DNA from: Bacteroides intestinalis
GTDB taxonomy: Bacteria > Bacteroidota > Bacteroidia > Bacteroidales > Bacteroidaceae
DNA length: 64,000 bases
Direction of reading: 5' to 3'
Assembly: GCF_003464595.1 (NCBI RefSeq)
Contig: NZ_QRZF01000022.1
Span: 1-64,000 of the forward strand
The notes under the pieces are model-generated. The model ran no database searches. It was not told the DNA's origin and worked only from the letters and a program-made list of their open reading frames with translations. The position numbers and the translations under genes were made by a program. Shown one piece after another: positions 53,701 to 62,781 of the stretch. The number at the start of each line of letters is the position of its first letter. Positions within the stretch are counted from its first letter, which is position 1.

Positions 53701-54130
53701 TACCTTTCACCAATACGTTGACACCAATCAGAGGTCCCATATCGTCCGATACCTGACCGGTTATCGTACGTTCTTTTCCTTGTTGGGTACCTTCTTGTCC
53801 TGATTGAGGCTTCTCTGAAAGATAAACGATGTTATCTTCTACTTTAAAAGAAATATTTTTCCCTTTAAGAATAGCAGTCAAGGCATCTTCGATAGATGCA
53901 TTCTTCACATCGACTTTTTCCACTGCCGTAGCAGCAAGTTTGTCGTCATAAAAAAATTGATACTTGGATTGAGTTTTGATTTGTTCGATGACCGTACCTA
54001 ATGTCGTGCGAGACATGTTCAAATTCAGTTGGGCAAAAGTCCACTGGACTGATACAGTCATGAAGAACAAGACTAATAAAGCCCGTAGAAATTTCGAACT
54101 TTGAAAAGCATGATTGTTGTCCATAAACAA
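50780..54130 (-). CDS. susC: SusC-family TonB-dependent transporter with STN signalling domain
   Basis: A 1116-residue outer-membrane importer. Signal peptide (about 1-33), then an STN domain (about 35-110; LNMSRTTLGTVIEQI) that contacts FecR anti-sigma, a carboxypeptidase-like domain (ITGQVSDDMGPLIGVNV), the plug (DGVPMFN; GTKGIDQSSNALYV) and a C-terminal barrel ending SLGFNVRFKF. The STN domain and the FecR/sigma genes at 56636-58235 point to glycan-triggered trans-envelope signalling. The start may be at codon 3. No TAnnTTTG promoter was seen in front, which fits ECF control. Confidence 0.94.
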   Translation of the reverse strand: MFMDNNHAFQSSKFLRALLVLFFMTVSVQWTFAQLNLNMSRTTLGTVIEQIKTQSKYQFFYDDKLAATAVEKVDVKNASIEDALTAILKGKNISFKVEDNIVYLSEKPQSGQEGTQQGKERTITGQVSDDMGPLIGVNVLVKGTSVGCITDFDGNFTLTTTEANPVIQFSYVGYKTQEIAAKEQSVINLMMESDSQLVEEVVVTALGIKRATKALSYNVQEIKSDELTRVKDANLVNSLSGKVAGVTINASSSGVGGASKVVMRGTKGIDQSSNALYVIDGVPMFNLSGEGGQEFDSKGSSEAIADINPEDIESMSVLTGAAAAALYGSHAANGAIVITTKKGKEGRLSLTVSQNTEFLRPFVTPNFQNSYGTGDLLSSAGSVEKSWGNKLNPSNYMGYDPINDFLRTGVVATETVSLSTGTEKNQTYFSASAVNSVGMVPNNDYDRYNFTFRNTTSFLNDKMTLDVSASYIKQKDQNMVNQGTYSNPLVTAYLFPRGDDWNEIKMYERWDTSRNIYTQYWPQGIDTFTGQNPYWIAYRNLRENNKDRYMLSGSLSYKILDWLSVSGRVRVDNSASTYTEKLYATSNTTLAEGSNNGLYGISNTNDKQTYADIMLNINKNFGENLTFQANIGASLSDMQQDVLQNRGPISEDGIPNVFNVFQLDDSKTKRTQSGFHDQTQSVFASLELGYKSTYYLTLTGRSDWPSQLAGPNSTQSAFLYPSVGGSVILSELLKLPQQISFLKVRGSFASVGLPFPRFLANPTYSWDNSNKVWQSKRNYPMYNLKPERTDSWEVGLTARFLNHFNLDLALYTTKTYNQTFDPKISVSSGYSTLYVQTGSVRNKGVELGLGYSNEWGKFKWSSNYVFSTNKNEILELLENYVHPETGTVITKERLDVGGMGQARFILKKGGSLGDLYSTADLQRDSNGNILVDQNGSVTANYNAEDIKLGSVFAKCNMSWRNDFSWKNLNFGFMLSARIGGIVYSATQAAMDMYGVSESTEIARNQGGVYVNGTDLVNAQKWYTTIGSQSGIPQYYTYSATNLRLQEASVGYTIPRDKLWNVADVTVSLVGRNLLMLYCKAPFDPEAVASTGNYYQGIDNFMTPSARSLGFNVRFKF

Positions 54131-54249
54131 AGTTTAAAGGTTACACATTGGTTAATTTTAATCTGTCAGGAGACCCTTTCCCCCGACTTTCATATATAAA
54201 ACAACAGTCGCTAAAAATACACTTACTACAAAATGATATTTTTTTTCAT

Positions 54250-54290
54250 TAAAACAAAAAAGGGAATAGTTTTAATTCCTATTCCCTTCT
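54250..54290 (-). terminator. Intrinsic terminator after the third GH92 gene
   Basis: On the minus strand GGGAATAG (54279-54286) pairs with CTATTCCC (54262-54269) around a short AT loop, followed by TTTTTTGTTTT. It separates the GH92-sigma-FecR-GH92 unit from susC, so susC starts from its own promoter within 54131-54250. Confidence 0.88.
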
Positions 54291-54314
54291 TTCTTACATT
54301 ATTAACTTCAGCCC

Positions 54315-56594
54315 TTACTTCTTTTTTATTTCATTAGAGAAAGAATATGGATAATCTTCCGGATGTATTCCTCTCTGCAAGTTGGGCTTATTACCCATAT
54401 CAAATTTCAGGACACCCCCCTTCAACAGGTCTTCGTGTTTCACATAATTCTTCGTATATTCATCTCCATCCAGGCGAAGCGATTCAATATACATATTTTC
54501 AGAACTATTGTTTGCTGCATCAATGACCAATGAACGACCATTCTCCAGATGAAGTGTAGTTTTCTTGAACAAAGGAGCACCGAGAACATATTCATCGGTT
54601 CCCGGACAAACCGGATAGAAACCTAATGCTGAGAACACATACCAGGCAGAAGTCTGCCCATTGTCTTCATCTCCACAATACCCATCAGGACCGGGAGTAT
54701 ACATACGGTTCATCACCTGACGCAACCAATATTGAGCTTTCCAAGGCTGTCCGGCATAATTGTACATGTAAATCATGTGCTGTATAGGCTGGTTACCATG
54801 CGCATAGTTACCCATATTCATCACTGTCATTTCACGTATTTCGTGGATCACCTGTCCATAATAGCTGTCATCGAAGATAGGAGGAACAATAAACACAGAA
54901 TCCAACATTTCGACAAATACTTTTTCACCACCCATCAAATCGATCAGACCTTGCGGATCATGGAAAACAGACCAGGAATAATGCCAGCTGTTTCCTTCTG
55001 TAAATGCATCTCCCCATTTCAAAGGAGAGAAAGGTGCCTGGAACTGCCCATCTTTATTACGCCCACGCATCAATAGGCTTTCCTTATCGAACACGTTCTT
55101 ATAGTTCATAGCACGATTAGCAAAAAGTTTCTGCTCTTTCTTCGGACGATCCAGCGCTTTTGCCATCTGATAGATACACCAGTCATCATAAGCATATTCC
55201 AGAGTACGGGCAGCATTCTCATTGATCTTTACGTCATAAGGAACATAACCTAATTCATTATAATATTCATGACCGAGACGTCCGGTAGAAGAAACTTCCG
55301 GATGTACATTCTTTGTGCCATGAATAAGTCCTTCATACAAGGTAGCCACATCATCCACTTTAACCCCTTTCAGATAGGCATCAGCCAATACAGAAGCAGA
55401 GTTATTACCAATCATACAACCGCGATGTCCCGGGCTAGCCCATTCAGGGAAGAAACCGCTTTCCTTATATGTATTGACGAGACCTTCCTGGATTTGTTTG
55501 TTTACCGAAGGATACATCAGGTTGAGGAAAGGGAACAGGCAACGGAAAGTATCCCAGAAGCCGGTATCCGTATACATATATCCAGGTAATACCTGACCAT
55601 TGTAAGGACTATAATGAACAGGATTGCCCGCCTCATCAAATTCATAAAAAGCACGGGGGAAAAGTACCGAACGATACAGACAAGAATAAAAAGTACGATA
55701 CTGATCAAGATTACCACCATCCACTTCTATTTTACCCAATACCTCGTTCCAGGCATCTTGCCCTTTCTGAACCAAAGTATCAAAACTATCGTTTCCAAGC
55801 TCTTTCAAGTTTCTGTCTGCCTGCTCAAAACCGATAAAGGAAGAGGCTACACGAGCATGCACGATTTCTCCTTTACGGGTTTTAAAACCAATAATTGCAC
55901 CTGCATGTCCGGCCTTCTGTTCTTTTTGATTCTCTGTCAAAACGCCATCGGCAACAGAAGCCTGATAAGTGAAAGGCTTGTCGAACTCAATGACAAAGTA
56001 GTTCTTGAAGTTATCGGGCACTCCACCACTGTTACGGGTTGTATATCCGATAATCTTATTTTGTTCAGGAATAATTTTAATATAAGATCCTTTGTCGAAA
56101 GCATCCACTACAATATATGAATGTTCATTCTCCGGAAAAGTAAAACGGAATAAAACAGCACGTTCAGTGGGAGTAAACTCCGTCACGACATCGTGTTCAG
56201 CAAGATACACCTTATAATAATGAGGTAATGCAACTTCTCCTTTATGAGAGAACCAACTGGCACGCTTATCTTCATTAAATTCGGGTTTGCCTACTACCGG
56301 CATGATAGAAAACTGACCGTAGTCATTAATCCAGGGACTGGGTTGGTGGGTTTGTTTAAAACCACGGATTTTATGGGCGGTATATACATACTGCCAACCA
56401 TCTCCCATTTTTCCTGTTTGAGGAGTCCAGAAATTCATACCCCATGGACGTGCGATAGCAGGGTATGTATTACCTGTAGATAGTTCGAAACTGGATAACG
56501 TACCCATCAGCGGGTTAACGTATTGTGTTAAATCTTTAGCCTGCGCCCAGAGAGCACAGCCCAAAAAGCACATTGATAAAAGCAGCTTTCTCAT
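54315..56594 (-). CDS. GH92 exo-alpha-mannosidase (HGNQPIQH type)
   Basis: A 759-residue GH92 with a cleavable signal peptide (ends WAQAKD). YVNPLMGTLSSFELSTGNTY, EGNSWHYSWSVFHD (acid Glu) and GDEDNGQTSAWYVFSALGF (base Asp region) are present. The loop that reads HGNEPSHH in alpha-1,2 enzymes is HGNQPIQH here, so the Glu is changed to Gln and one His is lost, suggesting alpha-1,3 or other specificity. Follows FecR by 41 bp. Confidence 0.9.
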   Translation of the reverse strand: MRKLLLSMCFLGCALWAQAKDLTQYVNPLMGTLSSFELSTGNTYPAIARPWGMNFWTPQTGKMGDGWQYVYTAHKIRGFKQTHQPSPWINDYGQFSIMPVVGKPEFNEDKRASWFSHKGEVALPHYYKVYLAEHDVVTEFTPTERAVLFRFTFPENEHSYIVVDAFDKGSYIKIIPEQNKIIGYTTRNSGGVPDNFKNYFVIEFDKPFTYQASVADGVLTENQKEQKAGHAGAIIGFKTRKGEIVHARVASSFIGFEQADRNLKELGNDSFDTLVQKGQDAWNEVLGKIEVDGGNLDQYRTFYSCLYRSVLFPRAFYEFDEAGNPVHYSPYNGQVLPGYMYTDTGFWDTFRCLFPFLNLMYPSVNKQIQEGLVNTYKESGFFPEWASPGHRGCMIGNNSASVLADAYLKGVKVDDVATLYEGLIHGTKNVHPEVSSTGRLGHEYYNELGYVPYDVKINENAARTLEYAYDDWCIYQMAKALDRPKKEQKLFANRAMNYKNVFDKESLLMRGRNKDGQFQAPFSPLKWGDAFTEGNSWHYSWSVFHDPQGLIDLMGGEKVFVEMLDSVFIVPPIFDDSYYGQVIHEIREMTVMNMGNYAHGNQPIQHMIYMYNYAGQPWKAQYWLRQVMNRMYTPGPDGYCGDEDNGQTSAWYVFSALGFYPVCPGTDEYVLGAPLFKKTTLHLENGRSLVIDAANNSSENMYIESLRLDGDEYTKNYVKHEDLLKGGVLKFDMGNKPNLQRGIHPEDYPYSFSNEIKKK

Positions 56595-56635
56595 ACTATT
56601 ATATTTATAAGATTATATATTTCAAAAGTTTCCTT

Positions 56636-57643
56636 TTATTTTTTGGGAGACAAAAATACACTATTTCCTACAATTTTATATTCAATAGGTATTGCATTTG
56701 TACTTTTAATCAAATTCAGGATTTCCTCCACAGTGTTTTTCTTCTTCAGTGTACCCGAATATGTTTTAGTAGCATCCATATCAGGCGCCAGAATAATCTT
56801 CACTCCATAAGAATTCTCTAAAGTACGGGCAATCGTAAATATATCGGCATTTTCAAAGACAAACTGATTATTATGCCAATTCTCAATACCTGTATCCACT
56901 TGCTTCACTACCAGACGACGAGTTACAGCGTTCAATTCGGCTTTTTGCCCCGGGGCCAACACAATCATACCCTCATTGTGATTGCCTTTCACCTCAATTT
57001 CTCCCTTAATCAGTGTAGCTACTGCCGAGCGGTTCATCTTATCACTCTTCAAGTTAAAAACCGTACCCAGCACTCTGACTTGCATGGCTTCACTTCGCAC
57101 AATAAAAGGCTTTTCTACATTTCTCTTTACTTCAAAATAGGCCTCTCCCTCCATATACACATTTCTTCCCTTTTCAGAGAACTCACGTGGATACTTCAAG
57201 GTTGTATGCTTATTCAACCATACTTTAGTGCCATCGGGCAGCATCAACTCCTTCACCTCATCCCGGGCTACAACAGCCACTAACTGTTCTTCACTTTGAG
57301 CCTGATAGATATGATAGCTCAAACCGGATACAAAGAAAATTCCTATGAACATAGCAGCATACTTCATCCAAGTATGCATTCTACGCACCTTGAACTGTTT
57401 AGCTTCTTCCTGTGCCAACCGTTTGAATAACTGCTTTTCTGCTTTTTCTATTTTTTTCTCATCAGTAGAATCGCCATTCTTTCCCAGATGATATATTTCC
57501 TCTATCCTGAACAATTCACGCGCATTATCGTCCGACTCGTTCAGCCAAGTGTTCACCTCACGGAGTTCTTCTTCAGAACATTCACCCATAAGGAATTTGA
57601 CCAGTAATTCTTCATTCAACTTATTTTTTCCTTCCTTCATCAT
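56636..57643 (-). CDS. FecR-family anti-sigma factor
   Basis: A 335-residue inner-membrane protein. Cytoplasmic sigma-binding part (LLVKFLMGECSEEELREVNTWL), a membrane helix (YAAMFIGIFFVSGLSYHIYQ, about 91-110), then a periplasmic FecR domain (DGTKVWLNKHTTLKYPREF; VRVLGTVFNLKS) and a C-terminal STN-like domain with TYSGTLKKKNTVEEIL. It holds the ECF sigma and is relieved by SusC's STN domain. Confidence 0.93.
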   Translation of the reverse strand: MMKEGKNKLNEELLVKFLMGECSEEELREVNTWLNESDDNARELFRIEEIYHLGKNGDSTDEKKIEKAEKQLFKRLAQEEAKQFKVRRMHTWMKYAAMFIGIFFVSGLSYHIYQAQSEEQLVAVVARDEVKELMLPDGTKVWLNKHTTLKYPREFSEKGRNVYMEGEAYFEVKRNVEKPFIVRSEAMQVRVLGTVFNLKSDKMNRSAVATLIKGEIEVKGNHNEGMIVLAPGQKAELNAVTRRLVVKQVDTGIENWHNNQFVFENADIFTIARTLENSYGVKIILAPDMDATKTYSGTLKKKNTVEEILNLIKSTNAIPIEYKIVGNSVFLSPKK

Positions 57644-57674
57644 ACTAATAAAACAATCGTTTCGACAAAAACAC

Positions 57675-58235
57675 TTATACCTTATTCAATAAAAACAGGA
57701 CTAACATAAAGTTGAGGTAGCCCAATCTTTCACGCAGGAACTTCAAAGCTTTATACATGTGAGCCTCTACCGTCCGCAACGATATTCCCATTGTTTCTGC
57801 AATTTCTTTGTTCTTCATATCATGCAGATAACTGAGTTTGAAAACCATCTTGCATTTATCCGGCAGTTCATTAATGGCTTCGGAAAGCTCTCTTCTAAGC
57901 TCACGATCCTCTATCCTTTTCACTACATCATTACTATCCGGCTGATAGAATTCAACCCTCTTCTGATTAATTTCCGTTACGACAGCTTCGTAACTATTCT
58001 TGATGTCCCGGTGCTTCAAAACATTCAAAGCACGGGTATACACCGCCCGATACAGAAATGCCTGTATCTGCTCTCCCACCGTCACTGTATCTTTTCGTCG
58101 CCACAATTCCACAAATACATCTTGTACTACGTCCTCTGCTTCTTCCTCACCCACAATACGTGTGGCATAGAAAAGCAGATTGGCATAGTATTTACGGAAA
58201 AGGAGTTTATAAGTTGAATCAAAGTTATCACCCAT
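57675..58235 (-). CDS. ECF-family RNA polymerase sigma factor
   Basis: A 186-residue sigma-70-like factor of the Bacteroidetes ECF group. Region 2: RKYYANLLFYATRIVGEEEAEDVVQDVFVELW. Region 4: INELPDKCKMVFKLSYLHDM and the helix-turn-helix NKEIAETMGISLRTVEAHMY. It should direct transcription of susC and probably other PUL genes. Cotranscribed with FecR (31-bp gap) after a GH92 gene (20-bp gap). Confidence 0.94.
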   Translation of the reverse strand: MGDNFDSTYKLLFRKYYANLLFYATRIVGEEEAEDVVQDVFVELWRRKDTVTVGEQIQAFLYRAVYTRALNVLKHRDIKNSYEAVVTEINQKRVEFYQPDSNDVVKRIEDRELRRELSEAINELPDKCKMVFKLSYLHDMKNKEIAETMGISLRTVEAHMYKALKFLRERLGYLNFMLVLFLLNKV

Positions 58236-58255
58236 AATCCCACAACTTCATTTTA

Positions 58256-60490
58256 TCACTCTATTGCATACCACACTGCCCCCGGTTTATTCCCCATCTC
58301 AAATTCAAAGACAGAGCCATTCATTATTTGTTCATGTGTGATATAGCTTTTATCATAAGGTTTCCCGTCGAGTTTCACCGACTGGATATATATATTCTCT
58401 TTACTAACAGCCGGCGCCAATACCGTAAATATCTTGCCGTTATCCAAATGCATTTTCATTTCAGGATACATAGGGGTGCCTATTTCATATCTGCCACTAA
58501 CCGGATCTACCGGATAGAATCCCATTGCGCTAAATACGTACCAGGCAGACATCTGACCACAATCCTCATTCCCGCATAAACCGGCAGGCGTGTTTTTATA
58601 AAGTTCATGCATCACCTCGGCGGCATATTTCTGAGCCTTCCAAGGTTGCCCTACAGCATTAAACAAATAAATGACATGATGACTCGGTTCATTTCCATGC
58701 GCATACTGCCCAATCATTCCGGTACTGAAAATAGGCAGATCTTCATCCGCAGAAGGATTATAAGTGAACATACTATCCAGTTTCTGGGCAAAACGCTCCG
58801 TACCTCCGACCAAGCCAATCAAACCATCGACATCTTGCTGCACAGACCAGAAATATTGCCAACCGTTACTTTCGCAAATATGTGGAGTATAGTCATCCGG
58901 ACTGAAGGGTTGAATAAAATTTCCTTTATTATCACGCGGCTGCATAAAAGAAGTCTGGGGATTATATACATTCTTATAGTTTTGAGAACGTTTATAGAAT
59001 TCAGCTGCAATCTGTCTTTCACCCAACTTTTCTGCCATACGGGCAATACAATAGTCATCGTAAGCGTATTCCAGAGTTTTAGAGAGCGACCAGTTCTCCG
59101 AGTTATAATGATCCGTCACATCATAAGGTACATAACCATACTTTTTATACAATCCAATTCCGCGATATTCATCTATATTGGCTGTAGCTACACAGGCTTC
59201 CAAAGCTTTCTTCGGATCAAAATTTCCTATACCTTTCAGATAAGCATCCACAATTACCGGTACAGCATGATAACCTATCATCATGTCCGTTTCACTTCCA
59301 TAGAAGTTCCATACCGGAAGACGTCCGTTCTGTTCATAGAAAGCAAGAAAAGACTGAACCATATCGTTCACACGTTGTGGCTCTATATAAGTGTAAAGAG
59401 GATGAGCGGCACGATAGGTATCCCACAATGAGAAAGTGCTGTAATTTTTCCATCCATCTGCCTGATGCACTTGTTTATCGGGACCGTAATAGGTACCGTC
59501 CACATCATTATAAATAGTCGGTGCCAGCATAGAGTGATACAGAGCCGTATAAAATTTGACTTTCTCATCAGGATCATCGCATGTGATTTCTATTTTAGAA
59601 AGTTGCTCATTCCAATTTTTCCGGGTAACAGCCAGATATTTATCGAAATCATCCTCCGGTACTTCAGCAGCAAGATTACGGGCAGCACCCTCCATGCTTA
59701 CGCCTGATATGGCAGTGGTTACAAGAATCTGCTCTCTTGCAGTGGTATGGAAATCAAAACGGGCGATAGCAGACGTTCCTATTCGTTCACCATCCTTGAC
59801 AATAGCAGCAGTATCCAACTGTATTGCTTTAAACGGTTTAGAGAAGCGGGTACGAAAATAAATATGCTGATCGCGTGCCCAACCGTCAGAAAAGCGATAC
59901 CCTTGTATGGTAACAGAATCGACTCTCTCAATATAAGTATCATTGGTAGAATCCCAATTCATAGCCTTTCGCAAGTTCAGGAAAATGGCAGCATCTGCTT
60001 CGGGAAAGGTATAGCGTTGAATACCGCAACGCTCGGTTGCTGTCAGTTCTACGTTGATATCATAGTCTTTCAACCGAACCTGATAATATCCGGCACTGGC
60101 AGTTTCTTCGGAGTGAGAAAATAAAGAATGAATACCCAATGGAGCATCTGCTTCTTTATAGGGTAAAGTAACAGGCATAAAAGATATATCATATAAATCA
60201 CCCGCCCCGGTACCTGAAAGATGGGTATGACTAAAACCTGCAATCGTACTGTCCGGATAGAAATAACCGGAGATACGATCCCATCCCGGAAGTCCGTTAT
60301 CAGGACTTAGCTGCACCATGCCGAACGGGGCTTGTGCTCCGGGATATGTATTCCCGGTAAAATCCGTACCGATAAAGGGGTTGACATACTCTGTGGCATA
60401 GCACTTACTTTTCGTATCCGGTTGTTGGGACACACACGCTGAAAGGGAGAAAAGGAATAAAACCAGTAAAAACAATTCTGACAATTTCAT
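58256..60490 (-). CDS. GH92 alpha-1,2-mannosidase-like lipoprotein
   Basis: A 744-residue GH92 with lipobox LSAC and non-acidic flank (CVSQQPD), so periplasm-facing. YVNPFIGTDFTGNTYPGAQA, SHTHLSGTGAGDLYD, HICESNGWQYFWSVQQD (in place of the usual EGxAW) and GNEDCGQMSAW are visible. HGNEPSHH fits alpha-1,2 specificity. In the acid region the Glu is followed by SNGW, a variation worth testing. First gene of the unit that also encodes sigma and FecR. Confidence 0.9.
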   Translation of the reverse strand: MKLSELFLLVLFLFSLSACVSQQPDTKSKCYATEYVNPFIGTDFTGNTYPGAQAPFGMVQLSPDNGLPGWDRISGYFYPDSTIAGFSHTHLSGTGAGDLYDISFMPVTLPYKEADAPLGIHSLFSHSEETASAGYYQVRLKDYDINVELTATERCGIQRYTFPEADAAIFLNLRKAMNWDSTNDTYIERVDSVTIQGYRFSDGWARDQHIYFRTRFSKPFKAIQLDTAAIVKDGERIGTSAIARFDFHTTAREQILVTTAISGVSMEGAARNLAAEVPEDDFDKYLAVTRKNWNEQLSKIEITCDDPDEKVKFYTALYHSMLAPTIYNDVDGTYYGPDKQVHQADGWKNYSTFSLWDTYRAAHPLYTYIEPQRVNDMVQSFLAFYEQNGRLPVWNFYGSETDMMIGYHAVPVIVDAYLKGIGNFDPKKALEACVATANIDEYRGIGLYKKYGYVPYDVTDHYNSENWSLSKTLEYAYDDYCIARMAEKLGERQIAAEFYKRSQNYKNVYNPQTSFMQPRDNKGNFIQPFSPDDYTPHICESNGWQYFWSVQQDVDGLIGLVGGTERFAQKLDSMFTYNPSADEDLPIFSTGMIGQYAHGNEPSHHVIYLFNAVGQPWKAQKYAAEVMHELYKNTPAGLCGNEDCGQMSAWYVFSAMGFYPVDPVSGRYEIGTPMYPEMKMHLDNGKIFTVLAPAVSKENIYIQSVKLDGKPYDKSYITHEQIMNGSVFEFEMGNKPGAVWYAIE

Positions 60491-60604
60491 AATACTACAT
60501 AGTTAACGTGCATATGTAACAACTCAGCATCCGGAAACACTTAGCGGTTTCTCAAATAAATTCATCGAACGAACAAATATAGTCTAAAAATTCCAATTAA
60601 TTTA

Positions 60605-60612
60605 TAACTTTG
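60605..60612 (+). promoter_or_regulatory. -7 box of the HAD-DUF3667 gene
   Basis: TAACTTTG fits TAnnTTTG only 16 bp before the ATG at 60628, so the mRNA would have a leader of about 8-10 nt. This rules out the TTG start at 60610, which lies inside the box. Confidence 0.55.
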
Positions 60613-60627
60613 CCGCAAAAAGCGACA

Positions 60628-62679
60628 ATGAGCTATACGACTTATCTCTTTGACTTTGACTACACGCTCGCAGACTCCTCGCGCGGCATCGTTACCTGTT
60701 TCCGTAATGTGCTCAATCAACATGGTTATACAGATGTAACCGATGAAGATATTAAACGCACCATCGGAAAAACTTTGGAAGAATCTTTCTCCATCCTGAC
60801 GGGGGTGACGGATGAAGACCAACTGGCTGGTTTTAAGAGTGAATACAGGAAGGAAGCGGATACCCACATGACAATAAACACCGTACTCTTTCTGGAAACC
60901 AAGTCCGTGCTGCTTGCACTGAAAGATGCAGGTGCATTCATCGGCATCATCTCCACCAAATACCGTTACCGCATAAAGGAAATGCTCGACCAGCACTTCC
61001 CCGGCAGCTTCTTCAATATCATTGTTGGTGGAGAAGATGTACAAACAGCCAAACCTTCACCTGAAGGATTACTGTTTGCCATCAAACAACTGCACGTCAC
61101 CAAAGCAGAAACCCTTTACATTGGCGACAGTACAGTAGATGCAGCCACAGCCAAAGCGGCAGGTGTGGACTTTGCCGGTGTAACCCATGGGGTAACCACG
61201 GCCGAAGAATTAAGCAAATATCCGCATTGGAAAATTATGAACTCACTGGAAGAACTGTTGGAAGCGGATGAACAACCAACTCATGATAAGCAGTCGACTG
61301 ATGATACACCTCCGAGTACGGATGTAACAGTATCCTCCCATCCGATTGTCAACTCACCTTCCGTTCCAGTTATTGCTCCCCGCCCCACTCCCCGCAAAAG
61401 GAAAATGATCAATATCTGGCAAATACTAATCCTGGCAGTGCTACTATGGTTATCTTTTGAAGAAGGAGAAGACAGTAATGTTTTTCTATGGTCTTTCATA
61501 CTGGTGCTTTGGTATATCCTTACCAAACGCAGAATTCTACCAGACCGTGTATTAGATCTTATATCCCCCTGGTGGACTCCCTGTAAGAAGTACCTTCGAG
61601 CCTTGCATATCAAGATGGTACGTGGAAAAGACATTCCGCCCATCAGTGAGGAAAGTAACATCTGCCTGAATTGTGATACCGTTTATACAGGTAGCTATTG
61701 CAACCGTTGCGGCCAAAGCCGGAATACTCCCCGCTACCGTTTCAGTAATGCATTCAGAAATATATTAGGAGGATTCACCAATATTGATAATGGTTTCGGG
61801 CGTACCCTTCTGGACTTGCTCTACCGCCCGGGATATATGATCAGAGACTTCATTGCCGGCAAACGAATCTTATACTTCCGTCCCTTCCAGACATTATTTG
61901 TACTTGCCGCCCTTTACATCATGGCGGTGCAACTGGTAGATCCTGAAGCCCTGAAAGAGAAAAAAGGGAAGTCTCCGGAAGTACAAAGACAAGAAATACT
62001 TACTACACGCGAACAATTGCAAAAACAGATAGAAGTAGCAGACCCGATTACCCAAAAAGTCCTGAATAAAACGATAGAAAGTCTGGATAAAGAATTGAAA
62101 AAACTGGAAGCAAAAAGTTCTCTTAAAAAGGATAACATCACCCTCCAAATAAATGGTGATGAAGATGACGAACTCATAGATGAACTTCTGGAAGGTGGAT
62201 CATCAGTATTTAATAAGCTTGAAAAAGCCATTCACAATACACCTTTTCTGGAAAAAGTATGGAACTTACTGAAAAGTTGGGGACATGGTAACAAGGCATT
62301 CCGTATTATCGCCACATTACCTCTCTTTGCGCTGGCAACACTCATGGCTTTCCGCCGTAAAAAGAACAAACTGCGCTATAATCTGACAGAGCATGTATTT
62401 ATACAAGCTTATATTGCCTGCCAGATACTCTTGCTTAGTATCATAGTGCTTCCTTTCAACGGCAGTGCACAGGTAGGCGATTTATACGAATTGCCCATAC
62501 TATTCATCTTTGCCCTCTTCTGCCTGGATTATAAGCAACTGTATGGATATACTTGGTGGAGAAGCTTCTGGACCACAATACTGATGTTCTTCTATAGTTT
62601 AATACTGCTTATTATCTTTGCTATTATTGTAGTAACCCTGATAATTGCGGCAGTTTATATACTAAAACCACTTTTATAA
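60628..62679 (+). CDS. HAD phosphatase fused to a DUF3667 zinc-ribbon membrane domain
   Basis: Start at 60628 (MSYTTYLFDFDYTLADS), 683 residues. Residues 1 to about 210 form a HAD phosphatase like phosphoglycolate phosphatase: DFDYT (9-13), STK, AKPSPE and GDSTVDAATA. After a Pro/Thr/Ser linker come two membrane helices (about 262-300). A zinc ribbon follows (C346, C349, C358, C361; CLNC and YCNRCG), then DUF3667 with TLLDLLYRPGYMIRDFI, a charged coiled coil and further membrane helices. HAD and DUF3667 are usually separate proteins. Substrate unknown. Confidence 0.85.
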   Translation: MSYTTYLFDFDYTLADSSRGIVTCFRNVLNQHGYTDVTDEDIKRTIGKTLEESFSILTGVTDEDQLAGFKSEYRKEADTHMTINTVLFLETKSVLLALKDAGAFIGIISTKYRYRIKEMLDQHFPGSFFNIIVGGEDVQTAKPSPEGLLFAIKQLHVTKAETLYIGDSTVDAATAKAAGVDFAGVTHGVTTAEELSKYPHWKIMNSLEELLEADEQPTHDKQSTDDTPPSTDVTVSSHPIVNSPSVPVIAPRPTPRKRKMINIWQILILAVLLWLSFEEGEDSNVFLWSFILVLWYILTKRRILPDRVLDLISPWWTPCKKYLRALHIKMVRGKDIPPISEESNICLNCDTVYTGSYCNRCGQSRNTPRYRFSNAFRNILGGFTNIDNGFGRTLLDLLYRPGYMIRDFIAGKRILYFRPFQTLFVLAALYIMAVQLVDPEALKEKKGKSPEVQRQEILTTREQLQKQIEVADPITQKVLNKTIESLDKELKKLEAKSSLKKDNITLQINGDEDDELIDELLEGGSSVFNKLEKAIHNTPFLEKVWNLLKSWGHGNKAFRIIATLPLFALATLMAFRRKKNKLRYNLTEHVFIQAYIACQILLLSIIVLPFNGSAQVGDLYELPILFIFALFCLDYKQLYGYTWWRSFWTTILMFFYSLILLIIFAIIVVTLIIAAVYILKPLL

Positions 62680-62710
62680 TTCATAAGAATACCCAGCCAC
62701 TCAATTATAT

Positions 62711-62753
62711 AATAAAAGTTCTCCCTATCAATTGATATGAGAGAACTTTTATT
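62711..62753. terminator. Bidirectional intrinsic terminator
   Basis: AATAAAAGTTCTC (62711-62723) pairs exactly with GAGAACTTTTATT (62741-62753) around a 17-nt loop. The A/T-rich arms give U-runs on both strands. It lies between the convergent HAD-DUF3667 gene and the lipoprotein gene. Confidence 0.85.
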
Positions 62754-62781
62754 TATTTCAGGATAAATCAATGCGTACCTA

